Shown here in pieces: positions 12,775 to 20,937 of a stretch of 20,937 bases of DNA. The stretch's first letter is position 1, and the number at the start of each line of letters is the position of its first letter. Source of the stretch: a virus; IMG/VR virus record IMGVR_UViG_3300009506_000213, positions 1 to 20,937 of that record; one strand, given 5' to 3'. The position numbers and the translations under genes are program-made. The notes below the pieces were generated by a model. The model had not been told where the DNA came from. It searched no databases and saw only the letters and a program-made list of their open reading frames with translations.

Positions 12775-14379
12775 ATGAACGATCTTCTCGATGCGGTAAA
12801 CCGCCCCGACTACAGGCGCCCGGAGCTGGTCAAGGTGCAACCCGTCCTCGACCTGATGGCCGATTTGCTGGGCGGCACACAGGCCATGCACGACCGGAGG
12901 GCCCGCTACATACGCAAGTGGGCCGACGAGGATCCGACGGTCTGGGACATCAGGAGCAGGTGCGAACAGCTGTACGAGGCCACAGGCCGAACGCTCAATG
13001 CGGCGGTGGGCATGGTGTTCGCCCGGCCGCCCAGCGTGGAATACGAGACGGCCGAGGCGGAGCTGGAGGTGCACTGGGACAACATCGACGGCGCCGGCAA
13101 CAGCGGCGAGGTGTTTGTCAAGAAGTTCACCGATGTGGCGGGCCGCGACGGCCTGGGTCTGATTCTGGTGGACTTCCCCAAGGCCCTGACCGCGGCAGAC
13201 GGCACGATGGTGAGGCCAACGAGCAGGGACGAAACGGACCGTCGCCTGTGGCCGGTGTGGAGCTATTACACCCGGGGCCAGGTGCTCAGTTGGCGGACCG
13301 ACGTGGTGGACAACCGCCAGCAGGTCGTGCAGGTGGTGCTATGGGAGCCCACGGCCAAACCCTTCGGGCTGTTCGGCGTCGAAATCGTCAACCGCTACCG
13401 CGTCCTGCGGCTGGTGGGCGGGGTGGCGTACTGGAGCGTGTACGAAGAGAAGGAGCGCACGGGCAAGCCGGAGGACTTCCGACTGGACAGCAGCGGCGCC
13501 TTCACCAATCGCTCGGGCCAGGCTTACGACCGGCTGCCCATCGGCATAGCGCACACGGGGCGCAGCGACGAGCTGTTGGTGGCCACCGTGCCCCTGGAAG
13601 GGGTGGCCCGGGCCAACCTGGCCCACTACCAGCTCAGCACCAACCTGCGCTTCTACCTGGACCTGCTGGCCTTCCCCCAGCCCACCGTCATCGGCGCCCT
13701 GGCCAGCGAGCCGGGGCCCAACGGCAGTGTGATGCCGGGCCGGTTGAAGCTGGGGCCGGTGGTCTACGTGCACCTGGAGGGCGAAGGGGCCGACTTCAAG
13801 TACACGGCCCCGGGGCCCGAGGCCTTCGATCCGCTGATGAAGGCGATTGAGGCCCGGGAGCGCCACATCGGGGAGCTGGGCATGAGCTTCCTTGCCGGCG
13901 ACACCCGCCAGGCCGAGACCGCGGAGGCCAAGCGACTGGATGCGACAGCGGAGAACGCCACGTTGTCGACCATGGCGCAGGGCGTCGAGGACGCGGTGAA
14001 CGAGGCTTGGGTCCATCACGCCTGGTACCAGGGCATCGAAAAAGACAAGGCCCCGAGCCTGGAGCTGAACCGGGACTTCGAGGCCACGGCCATGGACGCC
14101 CAGACGATGGTGGCGTATGTGACGGCCGTCAAGGACGCCGGGCTGCCCGCCCGGCTGTTGCTCGAGGCTTGGCAGAAGGGCGGGCGCATCCCCGCGGAAA
14201 TCGACCTCGAGGAGCTGGAGATGGAAATGCTGGCCGCCGCCGCCGCCCAGGAGGAGCAGGAGCGCCAGGAGCGGGAGGAGCGGATCGCCCAAATGACGCA
14301 ACGGACCCAGGCCCCGCCGAGCGGGAACGGGAACCAGCCGCCAACCCAGCAGCAGCAGCCCGCTGCGGTGCAGGGGTGA
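12775..14379 (+). CDS. Portal protein, DUF4055-like
   Basis: This 534-residue protein starts at ATG 12775 with GGGGAGAG upstream. The N-terminus (PDYRRPELVKVQPVLDLMAD) and segments TLNAAVGMVFARPPSVEY, DGLGLILVDFP and IGELGMSFLAGDTRQAETAE match DUF4055-type portal proteins of SPP1-like phages. The last 70 residues are Glu/Gln rich with a poly-Gln stretch. Portals form the dodecameric ring through which DNA passes into and out of the head. Position directly before the MuF-domain gene is the usual one. Confidence 0.85.
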   Translation: MNDLLDAVNRPDYRRPELVKVQPVLDLMADLLGGTQAMHDRRARYIRKWADEDPTVWDIRSRCEQLYEATGRTLNAAVGMVFARPPSVEYETAEAELEVHWDNIDGAGNSGEVFVKKFTDVAGRDGLGLILVDFPKALTAADGTMVRPTSRDETDRRLWPVWSYYTRGQVLSWRTDVVDNRQQVVQVVLWEPTAKPFGLFGVEIVNRYRVLRLVGGVAYWSVYEEKERTGKPEDFRLDSSGAFTNRSGQAYDRLPIGIAHTGRSDELLVATVPLEGVARANLAHYQLSTNLRFYLDLLAFPQPTVIGALASEPGPNGSVMPGRLKLGPVVYVHLEGEGADFKYTAPGPEAFDPLMKAIEARERHIGELGMSFLAGDTRQAETAEAKRLDATAENATLSTMAQGVEDAVNEAWVHHAWYQGIEKDKAPSLELNRDFEATAMDAQTMVAYVTAVKDAGLPARLLLEAWQKGGRIPAEIDLEELEMEMLAAAAAQEEQERQEREERIAQMTQRTQAPPSGNGNQPPTQQQQPAAVQG

Positions 14380-14418
14380 GGGGCCGGGGAGCGTAGCCAT
14401 GGGGGAAGGGGCTGACCG

Positions 14419-17400
14419 ATGCCGGTGACGCCGAAGGTCATCAAAGCCCAGATGGGCGCCCGGATCCACAAGTATGCGGCCGCCCTCCAGCCCGAGCTGG
14501 CTGCCCGGGTGCTGGCGGCATGGAAGGCCATCGTCCAGCAGCTGGACCCCGTGATCCTGGCCGAGATGGCCAAGGGCGGGGGCCTCGAAAGCCTGATGGC
14601 CCAGCTGGTCCCAACCGAGGGGCTCAAAGAAGCTATGGCCCCGGTGACGAGCAAGCTGGTGGACGGCACCATCGATGCAGCCAAGCGATACACCCTTGAC
14701 ATCCCCGGCCCGGCCAGCCGCACGTTCAATGTGCTGAGCCCCACCATCGTGGAGGGGGTGAAGAAGCTCGACAGCAAGGTGATGCAGAAGCTGTCCGATG
14801 AGGTGCGGGAAACCGTGCGCAACGAGGTGCTCAAGGGCATTAAGGCCGGGGTCCACCCGTCGGTGACGGCCCGAGCCATCCGGGACACCGTGGGCCTGGC
14901 CCCAAACCAGGCCGACGCCGTGACCAATTTCCAGACCATGCTGGAGAACGGCGACCGCACGGCCCTGAGCCGCAAGCTACGAGACCGCCGATTCGACGCC
15001 ACGCTGAAGAAGGCCCTGGGCAAGGGGGGGAAGGGCCTGACCAAAGAGCAGGTCAAGAAGATGACGGACGCGTACCGTCGCAAGATGATCGCGTTCAACG
15101 CCAACACCCACGCCCGGACCGCGGCCCTGGACGCCCAGCGGCTGGGCCAGCATCTGGCCTGGGGCGATGCCATTGCCCGGGGCGACCTGAAGAAGGAGGA
15201 GGTCTGGAAGCAGTGGAGCGACAGCGGGGACGGCAACGTGAGGGAGGAGCACGTGACGGCCGGGCAGGATCCACCGGTGCGGTATGATGAACCGTTCCCC
15301 ACCACCGGCGAGCAGGTGCCGGGCGAGTACACCTACAACTGCCGCTGCGTGGCGTTGTACTTCGTGCAGCCCGCCGACAAGATCTTCGGGCCGCCGCCCA
15401 AGCACCCGGCCATGCCTGCCCCCGTGCCCACCCCGCCCCCGGCGCCGCCCCCAATTGCGCCGACGACGGCCGAGCCGGTAGCCACGGGGTTCGACCCCTT
15501 CGATCTGTCGCGGTTCCACCCTGACGTGGGGAAGGTGCTGATCAAGAAGCGCCAGGAAGCCTATCTGGAGGCCCTGGACGAGGTGTGGGCCCTGGGCAAG
15601 GCCGACATCGATTTCTTTGCAGCCTCCGAGGCAGCCCAGACGCTGGAGGAGTTCTGGGACGCCCGGGCCCGCTTCCTGGGGATCCGGCTCGACGGCGAAG
15701 GTGTGGCGGCCTTCAACCTGCGCCGGGAGGCCCTGCGCCAGGAGTACAAGAACGTTCAGGTCTTGCGCGATTCCCTGCTGGCATCGGAGAAGGCCGGGGA
15801 CGTTGCGGGCACGCTGAAGAAGATGAAGGACGTCCAGAAGCTCTTGGAGGAGACGCGCCTGAAGCACCCGAAGCCACCCCTAGGTTGGCAGGGCGGAGGG
15901 GCCGCGGTGGCGCCCAAGTTCGACCCGTTCAACATGGCGCAGTTCACCCCCGAGATGGATTCCGCCTTCTTGGCCGAGCGGCGGGCCGACTTCTTGAAGG
16001 CTTTGGAGCAGGTGTACAAGCTGCCCCAAACGGCCGTCATGAAGGACGAGGCTTTCGCGGCGGCCGATGCCCTGGAGGACTTTTACCGGGCCCGCCTGAA
16101 GTACCAAGGGATCAAGCAGGCCGGGGAGGACACGGCGGCCTGGAAGCTGAGGCGCGACGTGCTGCAGGCCGACATCAACGAAATCAAGCAGCTCAAGGCC
16201 CTGCTGTCGGCCAGCGACGAGCTGGTCGGGCAAACGGGGCCGCACATGATGAACCAGCTGAACGAGCTGATGAAGCGCACGCGGCTGGAGAACCCAGCCC
16301 ACGACTGGGCCACAGCCCTGGCCGGTGTCGCCCCCGCCGAGGTTCCGGTCGGGGCGACCGTCATCGAGGTGGGCGCCGGGCCCTTCGACCCGATGGACCT
16401 GTCCGTCTTCCAGCAAACGGGCTCGGTGGTTGAGGCGCGTCAGGCCAAGTACCTGAAAGCGCTGGACGAGCTGCACAAACCGGTGCCAAACCTGGACACC
16501 GTTGAGGATCAGGTCCTCCACATGCTCCAGCGGGTGGAAGACTTCCAGACGGCCCGGTTCAACCTTCAGGGCATGAGGCTCAAGGGCGAGACCCAGCAGC
16601 AGTGGAGCATCAGGCAGCAGCTGTTGCGCAAGCCCATCAAGGAGGCGAAGGATCTGCGCCTGAACATCCAGGGGGCCCTGCGCGATTTCGAAGAGCAGGG
16701 GTTCGGCATGGGGCCGGGCGAATTCACCAAGCTGCTGGACGAAGCCAACGCCATTGTAAAGGACACGAAGGCCAAGTGGCCACCCCTGGGCGAGGCCCCC
16801 GTGCCGGCGGGCGCTGTGGCTCCGCCAGGGGCCGCTGCTGCCGCCCCGGCCGAGGATGTGTTGCCCGGGCAGTTGAAAGCGTTCAACCCCGAGACGGCCG
16901 AGCTGAAGGGGGAGGCCAGCGAGCAGTTGCGCACGGCGTACCTGAGTGCCAGGGACGATATTCTGAAACCGCCGCCCCTGCCAAAGGCCCAGGACTTCGC
17001 GAATTACTACGACTGGCAGACGCTGAAGCTGAAGAATTTCGCCGAGATGCGGTACAAGTTCGAAACCAAGGTAGACGTCCCGGGCGAGGATCCCTTGACG
17101 TTCGTCACCCGGATGAAAGAGCTGTCCGACGAGATGCAGGCCATGGGCGAATTGCGGACCGTGTTCTTGGCCCATTATGACGAGCTGCGGGAGATGCCCC
17201 ACCTGGTTGACCAGATCGACGCGGCCGTTGAGCGGTACATCAAGTTCGCCAAGGCCCAGATCGGCGAGGGCAAGGCCACCGGGGCCGCCGCCTGGGCCGA
17301 AGAGGGGGCCGCCGCAGCCACGGCCGCGGGCGGCGAGGTGGGGGTGGGCGACTTCCTGGTTGGCAAGGAATCCGGCATCAATTTCGACCCCTTCGACCTG

Positions 17401-20400
17401 GCCCAGTTCGACGTCAGCCAAGAGCAGATGCTGATGGTGATGGAGCGCCGCCAGGATTACCTCTATGCGCTGAAGCGGTTGCACCTGGAGGTGGACGAGC
17501 TGGCCCCCGACGCCAAGGACTTCTACGAGGTGGTCACGCAGCGGCTGGAGAGCATTGTGGAGTTCCGCAAAGCCCGGCGCAATTTCGAAGGGCTGCAAAG
17601 GGTTGGCGAGCTGGCCAGCCAACACAAGATTCGCCTGGAGGTGATGCAGGACGCCGTCGACCAGTGGCAGGGGCGCCTGGACCAGTGGAAGGCGATTGTG
17701 GGGTATGCCAAAGATGCGAACGTGGTCGTAAGCCAAATGGGCAAGCAGCAGGCCACCTCGTGGCTGGTCAAGGTGACCGACTGGTACGGCAAGGAAGCCA
17801 AGACGTTCAAGTTCGCTGGCAGCCTGGACGACGCTTTGGCCCAGGCCGTCGGGGAGCTGAGCGGGGCGCAGAAGGCGAAGGCGGCGGGCATTCTTGCGGG
17901 CGAGGCCGAGGCCCCCGGGGTGGCGGGGATGAAGGGCGTGGACCTGAACGGCGGCATCGGGCAGTTCGACGCCAAGTGGATGCCGGAGCAAAAGCTGTGG
18001 GACGAGTACACGGATTTGGTCAAGGGGGTCCATGACCAGGCGCCCAGCTGGGTGGCCGACACGACCACCACGATGGTAAGCACGATGGACAAGTGGTCGG
18101 AGGCCAAGCTGAAGCTCTTTGGGCGCAAGCTGGCCAACGAAACGGAAGATGCCTTTGTGGCCAGGCGCACGGCGCTGCAAACAGAGCGCCAGGCGATCAA
18201 GGAATTGGCCGACCGGTTCGAAGACCAGGTGTACGTGACGGGCCTCAAGGAGGCCGACGACTTTGCCGACGAGGTGGACGCCCTGTGGAAGAAGCTCCAG
18301 GCCGAGAACCCAGTTCCCGGCAAGGCGCCCCAGGTGGGTCCGCCGCCGCCGTCGCCGGTGGCCGAGCCGGTGGCCCCCGCGGCGCCGGTGGTGCCGCCGG
18401 AGCCCGAGGCCTGGCCCACGGGGGTGTTCAACGCCAGTCGGCCCAAGTTCGACGCCGATTATCTGGCGGCGAAGGTCTGGGACGACGACGTGCTGGAGTA
18501 CCGGTTCAAGCAGTATGTGGAAGCCCGGGACTACCTCATGGAGCCGATTGCCGCAATGCCAGGGGACGAGGTGTTGCTGGAGCAGGCCAACCGGATCCGC
18601 GTCTGGCAGAACGAACGCGTCCACTACGAGGGGATGAAGAGGGCCGGGGAGAGCGACATAATTCACGCGTCCCGGCTGAAAGGCCTGGAACAAAAGGCGG
18701 CGCAGCTGAAGAAGCTGTACATCAAGGCCCAGGACGAAATGATCTTTGGGCTTGACGACGCGACCGCCGCAACCATCAAGAAGCAGTGGGCATCGATCCG
18801 GAGCATCGCCGAGGCCCAAATCAAGGCCGAGCAGGCGGCCGGCATCAACATCCATTCGGTGGCCGTTCCCGTGGCCGCCCCGGCCCCCGCGGCGGCCCCG
18901 GTGGCGGCGGCTGGCCCGGCCCCGGCGGCCGGGTTCCCCGTAAACCCGCAGTTCCACCCGAGCTACAGCATCAAGAGCGTCATGGCCAAGCGCGACGCCT
19001 ACAAGGACGCGTTGGCCAAGTTCATGGAGGGCCCGTCGCCCAGCGCCGCCAAAGGCGGGCCCCAGTGGGCGGCCCGGAGCGAGCTTAACCTGTGGGTCAA
19101 GGCCGAGGAGCGCCGCGTCAAGTACCAGGGAATGCAGCTGGTGGGTGAGGAGCCCGCGGCGTATGCGGCCCGGATGGCCACGATGAATAAGGACCTCAAC
19201 AAGCTGCGCAACTGGTATGACGAGCTCAACACCGCGATCAAGAACAAGACGTGGACCAAGGAGATGATCGACGAGGTGCGGGGCGGCCTCAAGGTGTACC
19301 GGACGAACGCAGTCAAGGAGGCGCAGGCCCTGGGTCTGCCGGTGAAGCCCGGGCTCGGCACCCCGCCAAAGCCAGCCCCCGCACCGGCCCCCGAACCGCC
19401 TGCCCCGGCCCCGGCCCCGAAGCCGACCCCGGCACCCAAGCCGAAGACGCCAGCCAAACCCCCCAAGGGGGCGCAGCTCTCGGAGGACCAGCTGACGGCC
19501 AAGAAGATCGGCCAGCAGAAGGGCAGCAACACCGGCGGCACGTACGAGGGGGCGGACGGGGTCAAGCGGTACGTCAAGTACTACGACGACGCGGCCCAGG
19601 CGCAGGGCGAAGCGCTGGCCAACCAGATCTACGCCGACCTGGGGCTGGCGGCGCCTCGCAGCATCGTGATGCAGGCGAAGAACGGCAAGTGGCTGCACGC
19701 GACCGAGATCGTGGACGACCTGGTACAGATGGACACGTACGCCGGGGCCGTCACCAAGGAGCTGGCCGAGGAGGTGCTCGAGGGGTTCGCCGCCGACGTG
19801 CTGACGGCCAACTGGGACGCCGTGGGCATGCACCTGGACAACGCCCTGGTGCACAAGCTGGGCAAGGGCAAGTACGAGATCTTCCGCATCGACCAGGGCG
19901 GCAGCTTCCTGTATCGGGCGCAGGCCGGGCGGAAGCCCACCAATCTGCTGAACCAGATCACCGAGTGGGAGGCCTTTGCCGGCTCCAAGAACCCGAGTTA
20001 CCAGAAGATCTTCACGGCGGCCGGATACCCCGAGGCCGACGCCATGGGGGCCAAGCTGGTGAAGCAGATCGAGCGCATCCGCGACCTGCGCAGCAGCTAC
20101 GGGACCTGGGACAAGTACGTCCGCAAGATCGCCCCCAACCTGAGCGCCGCGGACCGCGTGGCGGTTGCGCAGATGCTGGAGGCCCGGACCACCCTGCTGT
20201 TGCAAAAGGTTCCGGTCCTGAAGCAGTATGCCAAGGTCAAGGCTGCGGAGGCCGCCGCCGCCAAGAAGGCCGCGGAGAAGGCAGCCAAGGAGCTGGCCAA
20301 GGCCAAGAAGGCGGCCGCTGCGCTGGCCAAGAAGATCAAGGCCGCAGAGGACAAGCTGAAGGCCGCCGAGCTGGCCAAACAGTCGCAGTGGGGCGCCCGG

Positions 20401-20937
20401 GCCGGGGAGTCGGCCGCCGAGCTCACGGCCCGCCGTCGCCAGCTGAGCAATGCGGTGGCCGGTGCCAGGCGGAGCCTCAATGCGCTGGAGAAGCGGGGCA
20501 CCGGGTACGGGAAGATTGGCCGACCGCTGCCGCGGCTCAAGGGCGACCTGATCACCCCGGCGAACAGGATGTGGAAGAAGGTGGCCGGGGAGTTTCACGA
20601 GAGCGTGGAAAGCGGTTGGAAGACGCAGGGTAGCGTCCGGACCAGCCGCGAGGTGGCCAAGCAACTGGTCGCCAAGAGGCCCGATCTGGAGCAGAAGCTG
20701 ACGGCCTGGGCCAGCGAGTTCGGCGGCGGGAACAGCGGGGCGCCCGCTGACCGGATCGCCAAAGCGCTGGACAGATTCAGCGAAGGCTGGAACGGCAGCA
20801 GCATCGACGGCAGCTCCTACCGTATGGCCATGCAGCTGGCCGCCGAAGAGGAGTTCGGCCTGACGGTGCCCCGGGAGTGCTACATTGCCGGGGGCCACGG
20901 CGTGTCGCCCAACACGATCGCTGAGGCCGAGAGGTTG
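14419..20937 (+). CDS. Giant MuF-domain minor head protein with repeat array and kinase-like domain, 3' partial
   Basis: The frame is open for 2173 codons and leaves the window without a stop. Order of parts: a helical N-terminus; a Mu gpF-like domain (about residues 215-315; NANTHARTAALDAQRLGQ, then WSDSGDGNVREEHV, ending YNCRCVALYF); a Pro-rich linker; eight degenerate repeats of about 145-195 residues (starts near 358, 501, 656, 822, 989, 1183, 1337, 1512) with Pro/Ala linkers; a Lys/Pro linker; a kinase-like domain (about 1690-1900) with KGSNTGG (1701-1707), Lys1720, Glu1731, Asp1800, Asn1808 and DQGG (Asp1825); an Ala/Lys coiled coil (about 1935-2035); and an unfinished C-terminal domain. 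MuF proteins bind the portal region inside the head, and the MuF family includes polymorphic toxins with variable C-termini. I infer a virion-carried effector, possibly injected. Start is ATG 14419 with AAGGGG upstream. Confidence 0.85.
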   Translation, partial: MPVTPKVIKAQMGARIHKYAAALQPELAARVLAAWKAIVQQLDPVILAEMAKGGGLESLMAQLVPTEGLKEAMAPVTSKLVDGTIDAAKRYTLDIPGPASRTFNVLSPTIVEGVKKLDSKVMQKLSDEVRETVRNEVLKGIKAGVHPSVTARAIRDTVGLAPNQADAVTNFQTMLENGDRTALSRKLRDRRFDATLKKALGKGGKGLTKEQVKKMTDAYRRKMIAFNANTHARTAALDAQRLGQHLAWGDAIARGDLKKEEVWKQWSDSGDGNVREEHVTAGQDPPVRYDEPFPTTGEQVPGEYTYNCRCVALYFVQPADKIFGPPPKHPAMPAPVPTPPPAPPPIAPTTAEPVATGFDPFDLSRFHPDVGKVLIKKRQEAYLEALDEVWALGKADIDFFAASEAAQTLEEFWDARARFLGIRLDGEGVAAFNLRREALRQEYKNVQVLRDSLLASEKAGDVAGTLKKMKDVQKLLEETRLKHPKPPLGWQGGGAAVAPKFDPFNMAQFTPEMDSAFLAERRADFLKALEQVYKLPQTAVMKDEAFAAADALEDFYRARLKYQGIKQAGEDTAAWKLRRDVLQADINEIKQLKALLSASDELVGQTGPHMMNQLNELMKRTRLENPAHDWATALAGVAPAEVPVGATVIEVGAGPFDPMDLSVFQQTGSVVEARQAKYLKALDELHKPVPNLDTVEDQVLHMLQRVEDFQTARFNLQGMRLKGETQQQWSIRQQLLRKPIKEAKDLRLNIQGALRDFEEQGFGMGPGEFTKLLDEANAIVKDTKAKWPPLGEAPVPAGAVAPPGAAAAAPAEDVLPGQLKAFNPETAELKGEASEQLRTAYLSARDDILKPPPLPKAQDFANYYDWQTLKLKNFAEMRYKFETKVDVPGEDPLTFVTRMKELSDEMQAMGELRTVFLAHYDELREMPHLVDQIDAAVERYIKFAKAQIGEGKATGAAAWAEEGAAAATAAGGEVGVGDFLVGKESGINFDPFDLAQFDVSQEQMLMVMERRQDYLYALKRLHLEVDELAPDAKDFYEVVTQRLESIVEFRKARRNFEGLQRVGELASQHKIRLEVMQDAVDQWQGRLDQWKAIVGYAKDANVVVSQMGKQQATSWLVKVTDWYGKEAKTFKFAGSLDDALAQAVGELSGAQKAKAAGILAGEAEAPGVAGMKGVDLNGGIGQFDAKWMPEQKLWDEYTDLVKGVHDQAPSWVADTTTTMVSTMDKWSEAKLKLFGRKLANETEDAFVARRTALQTERQAIKELADRFEDQVYVTGLKEADDFADEVDALWKKLQAENPVPGKAPQVGPPPPSPVAEPVAPAAPVVPPEPEAWPTGVFNASRPKFDADYLAAKVWDDDVLEYRFKQYVEARDYLMEPIAAMPGDEVLLEQANRIRVWQNERVHYEGMKRAGESDIIHASRLKGLEQKAAQLKKLYIKAQDEMIFGLDDATAATIKKQWASIRSIAEAQIKAEQAAGINIHSVAVPVAAPAPAAAPVAAAGPAPAAGFPVNPQFHPSYSIKSVMAKRDAYKDALAKFMEGPSPSAAKGGPQWAARSELNLWVKAEERRVKYQGMQLVGEEPAAYAARMATMNKDLNKLRNWYDELNTAIKNKTWTKEMIDEVRGGLKVYRTNAVKEAQALGLPVKPGLGTPPKPAPAPAPEPPAPAPAPKPTPAPKPKTPAKPPKGAQLSEDQLTAKKIGQQKGSNTGGTYEGADGVKRYVKYYDDAAQAQGEALANQIYADLGLAAPRSIVMQAKNGKWLHATEIVDDLVQMDTYAGAVTKELAEEVLEGFAADVLTANWDAVGMHLDNALVHKLGKGKYEIFRIDQGGSFLYRAQAGRKPTNLLNQITEWEAFAGSKNPSYQKIFTAAGYPEADAMGAKLVKQIERIRDLRSSYGTWDKYVRKIAPNLSAADRVAVAQMLEARTTLLLQKVPVLKQYAKVKAAEAAAAKKAAEKAAKELAKAKKAAAALAKKIKAAEDKLKAAELAKQSQWGARAGESAAELTARRRQLSNAVAGARRSLNALEKRGTGYGKIGRPLPRLKGDLITPANRMWKKVAGEFHESVESGWKTQGSVRTSREVAKQLVAKRPDLEQKLTAWASEFGGGNSGAPADRIAKALDRFSEGWNGSSIDGSSYRMAMQLAAEEEFGLTVPRECYIAGGHGVSPNTIAEAERL
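15490..19370 (+). repeat. Eight-copy degenerate protein repeat array within the giant gene
   Basis: Units begin at a Phe-Asp-Pro-type motif at bases 15490 (FDPFDLSRF), 15919 (FDPFNMAQF), 16384 (FDPMDLSVF), 16882 (FNPETAEL), 17383 (FDPFDLAQF), 17965 (FDAKWMP), 18427 (FNASRPKF) and 18952 (FHPSYSI). After the start motif, most carry an R...YL.AL helix, an F...R..F.G. segment, a G(E)-containing turn and long charged helices, and several are separated by Pro/Ala-rich linkers. Copies 4 and 6 are the most diverged. Repeats are recognisable at protein level only. Confidence 0.7.
19465..20130 (+). other. Kinase-like domain within the giant protein
   Basis: This region shows a glycine-rich loop KGSNTGGTYEG, a VK pair (Lys1720), a Glu in the following helix (EALANQIYADLGL, Glu1731), and a catalytic-type segment LTANWDAVGMHLDNALV then FRIDQGGSFLYRA. 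The order matches protein- or lipid-kinase-like folds such as HipA or actin-fragmin kinase types: NWD..G..xDN for the catalytic loop and IDxGG for the metal-binding Asp. Family identity rests on motif pattern only. Confidence 0.6.

Noticed and set aside
15880-20898. A minus-strand open frame of 1672 codons opposite the giant gene
   Set aside because: It is low-complexity (His, Leu, Gly, Val rich) and lies exactly antisense to the plus-strand frame that has recognisable MuF, repeat and kinase motifs. Long antisense frames arise in GC-rich DNA with strong codon bias.
1-20937. tRNA genes, CRISPR arrays, insertion sequences and attachment sites
   Set aside because: No cloverleaf, spaced direct repeat array, transposase, integrase or terminal inverted repeat could be recognised by reading the sequence.

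Overview
The window is a GC-rich (roughly two-thirds G+C by eye) piece of a tailed double-stranded DNA phage or prophage genome. Every supported gene lies on the plus strand, genes are packed tightly, many junctions are 4-base ATGA overlaps, and the small terminase, large terminase, portal and MuF-like head-morphogenesis order is clear. No host gene, integrase, tRNA, CRISPR array or insertion sequence was found. The host cannot be named; the base composition fits a high-GC bacterium.

Left part (1-6000): the window opens inside a gene of the helical family linked to thymine hypermodification (the 5-hydroxymethyluracil DNA kinase helical / amino acid:DNA transferase superfamily). It overlaps by 4 bases a P-loop kinase resembling 5-hydroxymethyl-dU DNA kinase, so this phage probably carries hypermodified thymidine. 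Next come a putative PD-(D/E)xK nuclease, a zinc-ribbon VRR-NUC nuclease and a Rad50/SbcC-like ATPase, which look like a DNA repair or recombination set. They are followed by two small genes of unlike composition, a small HExxH protein, a small unknown and a sulfotransferase-like protein.

Middle (6000-8200): small unknown proteins (one zinc-binding, one membrane-anchored) and an HNH-like protein with a strong terminator-like hairpin inside its reading frame. A G-rich purine tract lies just before the terminase genes.

Right part (8200-20937): small terminase with a zinc knuckle, large terminase, six small unknown genes (two with twin-arginine-like N-termini, one with two membrane helices), a DUF4055-type portal, and then one giant open frame from 14419 off the end of the window (at least 2173 codons). 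It starts with a MuF (Mu gpF-like) minor head domain, carries eight degenerate repeats of about 145-195 residues, then a kinase-like domain with a glycine-rich loop and catalytic motifs, an Ala/Lys-rich coiled coil and an unfinished C-terminal domain. This resembles the known MuF polymorphic-toxin layout, but with a long repeat array and a kinase. It is the best candidate here for an undescribed system: a head-carried, perhaps injected, multi-domain effector.
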